Source: an uncultured Deinococcales bacterium (lineage in GTDB: Bacteria; Deinococcota; Deinococci; Deinococcales; Trueperaceae). Taken from it: a DNA stretch of 5,240 bases. A program made the translations under genes and the position numbers. The DNA lies in contig CALGZD010000365.1 of the NCBI GenBank assembly GCA_937934635.1, forward strand, positions 1 through 5,240, read 5' to 3'. Under the pieces are notes generated by a model. The model was not told the DNA's origin. It saw only the letters and a program-made list of their open reading frames with translations, and made no database searches. Positions 1 through 3,992 of this stretch are shown in pieces; the stretch's first letter is position 1, and every line of letters starts with the position of its first letter.

Positions 1-1
1 T

Positions 2-193
2 TGGAGCAAGCAGCTCAACTATCCAATTACAGAGGTAAAATGTAAACACCCCAATGGTCAAATTTTACACTTCAATGCTGAACCTCAAGAAAAACTTGGT
101 CCTTACATGGAAGTATCTCAAGATGTATTGCTCAAATATAAATTCCAAACAGATATGGCGCTATTAGTAAAGCCAAGACGTCAAGTTGACTGA
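2..193 (+). CDS. C-terminal fragment of an unrecognised protein
   Basis: An open reading frame enters from the left edge and ends at TGA (191-193), leaving 63 residues that begin WSKQLNYPITEV and end KPRRQVD. I do not recognise the family. The visible part is charged and soluble, with no transmembrane segment and no cysteine or histidine cluster typical of a metal site; it holds one Cys and two His. The reading is credible because it is the only frame open across this stretch and its amino-acid make-up is balanced. A three-copy degenerate tandem repeat starts exactly at its stop codon. It converges on the secreted-protein gene downstream, with a strong hairpin between them. Because the start and most of the protein lie outside the window, no function can be given. 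Confidence 0.6.
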   Translation, partial: WSKQLNYPITEVKCKHPNGQILHFNAEPQEKLGPYMEVSQDVLLKYKFQTDMALLVKPRRQVD

Positions 194-234
194 CTTTGTA
201 TATCTGGCTTTTGTATATCTGACTCTTGGATATC
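191..234. repeat. Three-copy degenerate tandem repeat, unit 14-15 bp
   Basis: Three consecutive units are seen: TGACTTTGTATATC (191-204), TGGCTTTTGTATATC (205-219) and TGACTCTTGGATATC (220-234). The first unit includes the TGA stop codon of the upstream gene. The copies have diverged, so this is not a recent duplication. Confidence 0.75.
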
Positions 235-272
235 TAAAAGCAGGGATGTCCATAGTTTAGAATAGCGTTTCC

Positions 273-292
273 ACGTAATGTTACGTAATGTT
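273..292. repeat. Perfect 2 x 10-bp tandem duplication
   Basis: ACGTAATGTT occurs at 273-282 and again, identical and directly adjacent, at 283-292. It lies in the convergent intergenic space, just before the terminator-like hairpin. Confidence 0.8.
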
Positions 293-328
293 GACCCATA
301 CTAAATGAGTTCGTTCCTACTCGTTACG

Positions 329-382
329 AAGCTCGCCGATTAACTGACTTAGGTCAGTTAATCGTGGAAGAGCTTTATCTTT
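329..382. terminator. Probable terminator between convergent genes
   Basis: A perfect 12-bp inverted repeat, CGATTAACTGAC (337-348) and GTCAGTTAATCG (353-364), has a 4-base loop TTAG. An outer helix AAGCTC (329-334) with GAGCTT (370-375) can enclose it. On the + strand it is followed by TTATCTTT, a modest T-rich tail; no T-run follows on the minus strand. It sits between the stops of two convergent genes (193 and 398), where a terminator is expected. The stem is AT-rich, so efficiency is uncertain; a protein-binding palindrome is the alternative. Confidence 0.5.
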
Positions 383-397
383 AAGAATTACCTAAAC

Positions 398-892
398 TTA
401 ATTTGAAGCAGAAGCTGCTGGGAATATCATACGTAAACCACGTTCAGCAGATAACCAACTACGGAATGATATGTATTGAACGACTGATTCAGCGTTTGGT
501 ATGTGGAGAACAAAATCGCTACCACTTTCACTGACAATAGCAGTTGGCATAGCAATTTCGCCTGTACCAGCATGACTTATGAGCAAGCGAACCTCTGTGA
601 AGGGCTCGAGCGCATTATCTAAAATTAGCTCACCATCAACAACACTTGCTAGACCATAGTTAGTGGTTAAATCAGGTGAAACGACTTGAATTTGTGTACC
701 CATAGACATTGAGGGTAAATCAAGCATAAGGATTGCCTGAGCGTCCGTTATCTCTGCACCTATTTCCTCGCTTTGTGCAACACTACTTTGCACAGCACTT
801 TGTGCAACACCAGCACTCGAAACTGCAAACAAGAACACTAGCAGACAAACTAGGAGAGAACTCATGATGTATTGTTTGATTTTTGAAAGCAT
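398..892 (-). CDS. Small secreted or membrane-anchored protein, unknown family
   Basis: The protein is 164 residues from the preferred start. It opens with a basic stretch (MLSKIKQY) and a hydrophobic segment (about residues 8-28, SSLLVCLLVFLFAVSSAGVA), a typical signal peptide or N-terminal anchor. A possible cleavage site lies near AGVA-QS. A low-complexity Ala/Gln/Ser/Val linker of about a dozen residues follows, and then a domain of about 125 residues rich in beta-branched and small residues, with no cysteine, that looks beta-rich. I recognise no family motif. In-frame ATGs lie at 904, 895 and 892. GGAG (902-899) overlaps the first and sits 6 bases before the third, so 892 is preferred; choosing 904 adds four residues (MEKM). 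The gene stands alone, convergent with the fragment at the left edge, with about 1.3 kb of noncoding DNA upstream. It is probably envelope-located. Function unknown. Confidence 0.75.
   Translation of the reverse strand: MLSKIKQYIMSSLLVCLLVFLFAVSSAGVAQSAVQSSVAQSEEIGAEITDAQAILMLDLPSMSMGTQIQVVSPDLTTNYGLASVVDGELILDNALEPFTEVRLLISHAGTGEIAMPTAIVSESGSDFVLHIPNAESVVQYISFRSWLSAERGLRMIFPAASASN
771..810. repeat. Repeat encoding the Ala/Gln/Ser linker of the secreted protein
   Basis: CTTTGTGCAACAC is found identically at 771-783 and 798-810, with a related partial copy (CTTTGCACAGCA, 786-797) between them. On the minus strand it encodes the VAQSAVQSSVAQS linker just after the signal sequence. The in-frame duplication probably lengthened the linker. 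Confidence 0.7.
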
Positions 893-1021
893 CATTTTCT
901 CCATTTACTAAAACTAATTTCCTAAAAACTAACTAGCCTTATGTTACTTAGTTTTCTAAATACTAACAGTACTGATTTATAAAATTTAGGATGCTGCCAA
1001 AAAGTATTAGAAAACCTATAC

Positions 1022-1037
1022 TGTGAATTTGTGAATT
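1022..1037. repeat. Perfect 2 x 8-bp tandem duplication
   Basis: TGTGAATT at 1022-1029 is repeated identically at 1030-1037. Confidence 0.6.
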
Positions 1038-1076
1038 CAAATATCGCAAATTCTACTTAACCCTCAAGTTGAATAC

Positions 1077-1134
1077 CTTTACTCTTACTGTAAATCTTTA
1101 CTTTTACTTAATTAATACTTACTTTTACTTATTG
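1077..1134. repeat. Degenerate CTTTACTTTTACT-type repeats
   Basis: Three related segments are seen: CTTTACTCTTACTGTAAAT (1077-1095), one beginning CTTTACTTTTACTTA (1096-1116) and CTTACTTTTACTTATTG (1118-1134). Unit length is about 19-21 bp with clear divergence. Confidence 0.55.
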
Positions 1135-1141
1135 TGAATTT

Positions 1142-1179
1142 TTGCTATAAATTCAGTAACTTGCTATAAATCCAGTAAA
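1142..1179. repeat. 2 x 19-bp tandem duplication
   Basis: TTGCTATAAATTCAGTAAC (1142-1160) is followed directly by TTGCTATAAATCCAGTAAA (1161-1179), 17 of 19 identical. Confidence 0.8.
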
Positions 1180-1280
1180 CAGTTTTCAACTCATGTGTAT
1201 TCTTTTTTAAACTCAGCAGAATCGACCTAATTAGTACACCCAAAAATAGTACATAAAGTCAGAACTTAAAAAGCTCTTAC

Positions 1281-1300
1281 AGATAGGGTTGTACCTATCT
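1281..1300. promoter_or_regulatory. 7-bp palindrome, possible operator or hairpin
   Basis: AGATAGG (1281-1287) and CCTATCT (1294-1300) form a perfect inverted repeat around a 6-base centre (GTTGTA). No T-run follows on either strand, so a terminator is unlikely. It lies upstream of the secreted-protein gene, about 390 bp from its start, so any regulatory role is a guess. Confidence 0.25.
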
Positions 1301-1573
1301 TGAAAGTATGGTAACAAAGCAAATCCGAGAAAAGATTGAGTTCCTCTTCACAAGTCGTTAATGATGTGTAAGATAATTTTCACAATACGTTAGAAAAGCC
1401 TAGTTTTGTCGATAAAAAGAGGTTTTCTTAAGACTTGATTAGGGGTGTGCCTTGCTAAAAATTGAGTGTGCGTTTGGCATAACAATCATGTTCTTGGTTT
1501 TAAAAAAGACGTACCTTGTACTTCAAGACACACTTTACTATCTTGCAAGTTTTTCAAAGGGCGACAAACGCTT

Positions 1574-1621
1574 TGACTTTGTTGCTAACTGACTCTGTTG
1601 CTAACTGACTTTGTTGCCAAC
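1574..1621. repeat. Three-copy 16-bp tandem array
   Basis: Three exactly adjacent 16-bp units are present: TGACTTTGTTGCTAAC (1574-1589), TGACTCTGTTGCTAAC (1590-1605) and TGACTTTGTTGCCAAC (1606-1621). The second and third each differ from the first at one base. This is the cleanest array in the window. A 16-bp unit is not a multiple of three and contains stop triplets, so a coding origin is unlikely. Confidence 0.9.
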
Positions 1622-1647
1622 GTTGCAAGAGATACTAGCTTTAGTTA

Positions 1648-1679
1648 TATGGTTTTTTATTTTTATGGTTTTATATTTT
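1648..1679. repeat. 2 x 16-bp tandem duplication
   Basis: TATGGTTTTTTATTTT (1648-1663) is followed directly by TATGGTTTTATATTTT (1664-1679), 15 of 16 identical. Low sequence complexity weakens its weight as an independent event. Confidence 0.65.
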
Positions 1680-1711
1680 TGAAGTAGACGCTATCAAAAA
1701 TCAAAAAGAGC

Positions 1712-1751
1712 AAAAATAAAAAAGAGCCTCAGCTGCCGTGACCCGAGGCTC
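1712..1751 (-). terminator. Intrinsic terminator on the minus strand
   Basis: Read on the minus strand, GAGCCTCGG pairs with CTGAGGCTC (9 bp including one G-T pair) around a 10-base loop, occupying 1751 down to 1724. TTTTTTATTTTT follows directly (1723 down to 1712). This is a textbook Rho-independent terminator for right-to-left transcription. On the + strand the hairpin is followed by CAAAAT, so it is one-directional. No annotated minus-strand gene lies upstream of it within the window, so the RNA it ends is unidentified. Confidence 0.65.
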
Positions 1752-1754
1752 AAA

Positions 1755-1777
1755 ATACCATAGACTTTTGTCGGTAT
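1755..1777. other. Bulged hairpin next to the minus-strand terminator
   Basis: ATACC (1755-1759) pairs with GGTAT (1773-1777), and GAC (1763-1765) pairs with GTC (1770-1772) around a 4-base loop, leaving a 3-base bulge. Together with the terminator and the element at 1800-1869 it makes this stretch notably hairpin-dense. Function unknown. Confidence 0.35.
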
Positions 1778-1799
1778 AAAGATGAGTAGAAAGAGCAGC

Positions 1800-1869
1800 G
1801 ACTCTGGCTAAGGTGGAAAGGAGGGAAAACACCATTAGCAATTCCGGCAGACATAGGTGGTACAGAGTC
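1800..1869. other. Candidate structured RNA element, unassigned
   Basis: GACTCTG (1800-1806) pairs with CAGAGTC (1863-1869). Directly inside, GCTAAGGTG (1807-1815) pairs with CACC (1830-1833) and TTAGC (1835-1839), leaving one bulged A (1834). The two helices are contiguous on the 5' side, so they could stack. The apical loop is purine-only on the + strand (1816-1829), and about 23 bases at 1840-1862 are unpaired. The fold works on either strand. On the minus strand it lies just upstream of an intrinsic terminator, as a regulatory leader or small RNA would. I compared it from memory with T-box, SAM-I, cobalamin, SRP and RNase P consensus elements and none fits well. A chance fold is possible. 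Confidence 0.35.
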
Positions 1870-1992
1870 CTTCTGCTGAAGTAAAGCTTAGGTTGAAATA
1901 GATTTCCAAACTCTTATTTCCTTTAGTAACAGGAGGTCATTAAAGAAAAAGAGGTAAATAAAGAAAACGAAGAAGGGTAAGAAGCACTGTGT

Positions 1993-2011
1993 GCATCCGC
2001 AAATTGGATGC
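1993..2011. other. 6-bp perfect hairpin
   Basis: GCATCC (1993-1998) and GGATGC (2006-2011) form a perfect inverted repeat around GCAAATT. No T-run follows, so it is not an obvious terminator. It could lie in the leader of the downstream + strand operon if transcription starts upstream of it. Confidence 0.35.
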
Positions 2012-2043
2012 TGATTAAGGGAGTGTGTTTTCAAACGACGTGT

Positions 2044-2066
2044 AATGAACAGTTTTTTTGTTCATT
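2044..2066. other. 8-bp perfect hairpin with T-rich loop
   Basis: AATGAACA (2044-2051) and TGTTCATT (2059-2066) pair perfectly around a 7-base loop of G and six Ts. The T-run is inside the loop rather than after the stem, so this does not match an intrinsic terminator. It could be a binding palindrome or an mRNA hairpin. Confidence 0.4.
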
Positions 2067-2107
2067 CATAAACCGCCACTTAGAATAAAAGGTGCAACGT
2101 TTCAAGA

Positions 2108-2132
2108 AATATCCTTGAATATCCTTCAATCC
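2108..2132. repeat. 10-bp tandem duplication with a partial third copy
   Basis: AATATCCTTG (2108-2117) and AATATCCTTC (2118-2127) match at 9 of 10 bases. The next bases, AATCC, look like a truncated third copy. Confidence 0.6.
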
Positions 2133-2179
2133 AAATTTAGCTTGGCATCCAATACAAGAATGTACAAGCACTCATTTTC

Positions 2180-2208
2180 TAGTCAAAAACTTTTGAAAAA
2201 GATATGCT
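2180..2208 (+). promoter_or_regulatory. Weak candidate promoter for the epimerase gene
   Basis: TAGTCA (2180-2185) and TATGCT (2203-2208) each match the -35 and -10 consensus at four of six bases, with the ideal 17-base spacer. Transcription would then start at about 2215-2216, at the epimerase ATG itself. No ribosome binding site is visible before that ATG, which fits a leaderless message. Both elements are weak, so this may be chance in AT-rich DNA. Confidence 0.25.
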
Positions 2209-2215
2209 TTAAAAC

Positions 2216-2653
2216 ATGATTGACACATCAAAAATACCAGCAGCTTTTTCTGCTTTAATCATCGACCATTTAGGCATTGCAGTGAAAGCACTTGATGATG
2301 CTAGTGAAGTATATGCCTTACTTGGATTTCAGGCTATCGGTGACGATGAACTTATTGAATCACAGGGCGTAAAGGTTCGGGCATTTCAAGCAGGTGAGAG
2401 TTTGTTGGAATTGCTCGAGCCCACCCGTGAAGATAGCCCCATTGCCAAATATATTGAGAAACGCGGCGAAGGTCTGCACCATGTAGCCTTTAGGGTTGAT
2501 AACTTAGAAGCAGAAATAGAACGACTAGAAAAGCAAGGCGCTACCTTCATATCAACCGAAATTCGTGCTGGTAGGGCAGGTACTAGAATCGTTTTCTTAC
2601 ATCCAAAATGGACAAAAGGCGTTTTAGTAGAGCTTGTGGAGCACTCGCATTAA
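2216..2653 (+). CDS. mce: Methylmalonyl-CoA epimerase
   Basis: This enzyme interconverts (2R)- and (2S)-methylmalonyl-CoA, linking propionyl-CoA carboxylation or decarboxylation to the B12-dependent mutase and succinyl-CoA. The 145-residue protein is a single vicinal-oxygen-chelate (glyoxalase-fold) unit of the usual family length. Two beta-alpha-beta modules begin at IDHLGIAV (16-23) and GLHHVAFRV (87-95). Likely metal ligands are His18, Glu65 (in LLELLEP), a His of the 88-89 pair and Glu139 (in GVLVEL). FLHPK (127-131) and SPIAKYIEKRGEG (74-86) are family signatures. An in-frame stop at 2210-2212 fixes ATG 2216 as the first possible start. The roughly 14 residues before the first strand make a slightly long N-terminus, and no Shine-Dalgarno site is visible. 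No mutase or carboxylase gene lies next to it here. Its end overlaps the VanZ-like gene. Other glyoxalase-fold enzymes are less likely given the motif set. Confidence 0.9.
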   Translation: MIDTSKIPAAFSALIIDHLGIAVKALDDASEVYALLGFQAIGDDELIESQGVKVRAFQAGESLLELLEPTREDSPIAKYIEKRGEGLHHVAFRVDNLEAEIERLEKQGATFISTEIRAGRAGTRIVFLHPKWTKGVLVELVEHSH

Positions 2654-3104
2654 AACTAGTATCAAAACTAGTATTAACCACTGTCTAGAAACTCTCTTTT
2701 CAAGACGAAACTCCATCATCTTCGCAATACTATGGGCACTGCTCATCTTCTTTTTGTCGCATTCACCCAATACAGTAGATGAGCCCCCCGGCATTATTGG
2801 ACAAATCATTGCTTGGGTTGCATCTTGGCTACCATTTGATTTACACAGCATTTCCAATCTAGATAAGCTAGTACACGCTGTCTTTTACGGCATCTTTGCC
2901 TTTTTTATTTTTGGTGCTAGCCGTCGTTATTTATTAACTTTAGTCATTGCTTCACTATATGGTGTTACAGATGAATTCCATCAATCTTTTATAGCTGGAC
3001 GTGATAGTGATGTTTGGGATTGGGTTGCAGATACCGTAGGAGCAAGTTTGACACTACTTGGATTACGATTGATAAATATTTTTGACTCAAGCAACATGGA
3101 CTAA
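2634..3104 (+). CDS. VanZ-like integral membrane protein
   Basis: From TTG 2634 the product is 156 residues with about four or five hydrophobic segments (roughly 28-43, 54-67, 79-96, 99-112 and 132-150). It carries the VanZ-family pattern: DK..H (77-81) at the start of the third segment, DEFHQ (113-117), Arg123 and Asp129. The common Asn near the end of the motif is replaced by Asp133. VanZ itself gives low-level teicoplanin resistance, but most family members are uncharacterised envelope proteins, so no resistance role should be assumed. There is no in-frame ATG before residue 155. TTG 2634 is the furthest-upstream usual start (a stop lies at 2628-2630) and overlaps the epimerase gene by 20 bp. 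AAAGG lies 14 bases before it. ATT 2649, 7 bases after TGGAG (2637-2641), is an unusual alternative. Translational coupling to mce is likely. Confidence 0.82.
   Translation: MWSTRIKTSIKTSINHCLETLFSRRNSIIFAILWALLIFFLSHSPNTVDEPPGIIGQIIAWVASWLPFDLHSISNLDKLVHAVFYGIFAFFIFGASRRYLLTLVIASLYGVTDEFHQSFIAGRDSDVWDWVADTVGASLTLLGLRLINIFDSSNMD
2652..2675. repeat. 2 x 12-bp tandem duplication at the mce/vanZ junction
   Basis: AAAACTAGTATC (2652-2663) and AAAACTAGTATT (2664-2675) differ only at the last base. The duplication gives the KTSIKTSI run in the VanZ-like protein and begins at the epimerase stop codon. Because ACTAGT is its own complement, the two copies can also form a 6-bp hairpin, extendable by 4 bp past one mismatch. 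Confidence 0.8.
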
Positions 3105-3155
3105 TCTAAAAAGCAAATACGAGATATACTATATAAATAAAAAACACTTTGAAAA

Positions 3156-3177
3156 TAATTTGAGAGTAATTTGAGAA
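3156..3177. repeat. 2 x 11-bp tandem duplication before proC
   Basis: TAATTTGAGAG (3156-3166) and TAATTTGAGAA (3167-3177) differ only at the last base. A weaker related copy may precede them (CACTTTGAAAA, 3145-3155). The array ends immediately before the proC ribosome binding site. Confidence 0.7.
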
Positions 3178-3180
3178 TAA

Positions 3181-3186
3181 AAGGAG
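3181..3186 (+). promoter_or_regulatory. Ribosome binding site of proC
   Basis: AAGGAG lies 8 bases before ATG 3195. It decides the start: an in-frame TTG at 3171 would put this site inside the coding region and add eight residues not expected before the family's MKLAIVGAGKMG beginning. Confidence 0.85.
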
Positions 3187-3194
3187 TTCAAACG

Positions 3195-3992
3195 ATGAAA
3201 CTTGCAATTGTTGGTGCTGGCAAAATGGGTGGTTCAGTCATGGAAGGTGCATTAGCAGCAAAGATGCTTGCGCCTGAAGATATTGCCATCTTTGAACCCT
3301 ATGACGTCCGTGCTGAGCAACTCATGCGAGACTTTGGCGTTACTCGCATTACTGATCCTGCAAAACTAGCTGATGCTGAACGCATACTCATCTCGGTCAA
3401 ACCACAAGTTTTTGCAGACGTTGCACCTTTATTAAAAGGAAAAGACCAATTGCTCATTTCACTGATGGCTGGTGTACCACTAGCTCGCATTTCAGAGTTG
3501 AGTAGCAACAAACGTGTCGTTCGCGTTATGCCAAATCTAGGTGCTAGCGTGGGTGAAAGCGCAACAGCACTGTGTCACATGAATAACAGTCATATTGACG
3601 GTGTGAAGGAAACAGATTTAGAGTTCGCAAGCCAGCTTTTTGAAGCAGTCGGCACAGTTTATCCAATGCAAGAAAAATTGCTTGATGCCTTTACAGGCAT
3701 CGCTGGTTCAGGACCATCTTTTGTAGCAGTCATTGCCGAAGCGCTAGCAGATGGAGCAGTTAAAGTTGGTTTCCCAAGAGATGTAGCCACAGATTTATCT
3801 CGCCAAGTTCTTTTAGCCTCTGCAAAATTGCTTGAGAGTCGTAGTCCTGAACAGTTAAAAGCTGAAGTGTGTAGCGCAGGGGGAACATCAATTACTGGCG
3901 TGGCAGCCTTAGAAAAAAATGGTGTGCGTCATGCCTGCATTGACGCTGTGGAACAAGCCACCAATCGTTCTATTGAACTAGGTAAGTTATAA
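3195..3992 (+). CDS. proC: Pyrroline-5-carboxylate reductase
   Basis: This cytoplasmic enzyme reduces 1-pyrroline-5-carboxylate to L-proline with NAD(P)H, the last step of proline synthesis. The 265-residue product has the normal family length. An N-terminal Rossmann domain starts with MKLAIVGAGKMG (dinucleotide loop at 7-12) and contains SVKPQ (67-71) and VMPN (111-114). The C-terminal dimerisation domain has TGIAGSGPSFV (167-177), EALADGAVKVGF (182-193) and the signature around SAGGTSITGVAALE (227-240). Key family positions appear intact. ATG 3195 is supported by AAGGAG 8 bases upstream and by the family N-terminus. It follows the VanZ-like gene after 90 bp, and its TAA shares a base with the ATG of the MOSC gene (TAATG), so those two are translationally coupled. 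No proA or proB is visible in the window. Confidence 0.95.
   Translation: MKLAIVGAGKMGGSVMEGALAAKMLAPEDIAIFEPYDVRAEQLMRDFGVTRITDPAKLADAERILISVKPQVFADVAPLLKGKDQLLISLMAGVPLARISELSSNKRVVRVMPNLGASVGESATALCHMNNSHIDGVKETDLEFASQLFEAVGTVYPMQEKLLDAFTGIAGSGPSFVAVIAEALADGAVKVGFPRDVATDLSRQVLLASAKLLESRSPEQLKAEVCSAGGTSITGVAALEKNGVRHACIDAVEQATNRSIELGKL

Larger units (their letters stand above)
905..2215. other. 1.3-kb region without a convincing gene
   Basis: I see no supported protein gene, tRNA or rRNA here on either strand. The left part (about 905-1700) is AT-rich and carries several degenerate tandem duplications and one 7-bp palindrome (1281-1300). The right part (about 1712-2070) is denser in G and C and carries a minus-strand intrinsic terminator, a two-helix element, two Shine-Dalgarno-like sites (1818-1824 and 1931-1936) and two further hairpins (1993-2011 and 2044-2066). 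It separates divergently transcribed genes, so it must contain promoters for both sides. Its length far exceeds what two promoters need. Possible explanations are an unrecognised RNA, long leaders or a decayed gene. Confidence 0.6.

Noticed and set aside
1574..1621. The 16-bp array considered as a CRISPR.
   Set aside because: The units are directly adjacent with no spacers, and they are too short for CRISPR repeats.
1780..1880. Possible T-box, SAM-I or cobalamin riboswitch, prompted by AGGTGGTAC, AATTCCGGCAG and AGGGAA on the + strand.
   Set aside because: The flanking conserved parts of each family are missing: no ACCGCG continuation or specifier stem for a T-box, no GGCCC/GCAACC core for SAM-I, and no CCGCCACTG-type box for cobalamin. 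There is also no + strand terminator after it.
1700..1900. A minus-strand frame of roughly 70 codons with an ATG near 1837 runs through the terminator and two-helix element.
   Set aside because: It ends beyond the terminator T-run, has no ribosome binding site before the ATG, and its C-terminal part is just the translated T-run and hairpin. A real gene would not normally contain its own intrinsic terminator.
2044..2066. Hairpin with seven Ts considered as a terminator.
   Set aside because: The T-run lies in the loop, not after the stem, and the stem is AT-rich. Neither strand has a T-tract directly after it.
2624..2857. Minus-strand open frame opposite the VanZ-like gene.
   Set aside because: It lies entirely opposite a gene with family motifs and shows no recognisable domain or ribosome binding site. 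It is a shadow frame.
2634..3104. Glycopeptide resistance role for the VanZ-like protein.
   Set aside because: No vanA/B-type ligase, vanH, vanX or regulator is present, and most VanZ-family proteins are not linked to resistance.
3126..3131. TATACT before proC considered as a -10 element.
   Set aside because: No acceptable -35 hexamer lies 16-18 bases upstream, and the spacer is so AT-rich that such matches are expected by chance.
3171..3194. TTG 3171 as the proC start.
   Set aside because: It places the strong AAGGAG inside the coding region, while ATG 3195 has that site at the right distance and gives the expected family N-terminus.
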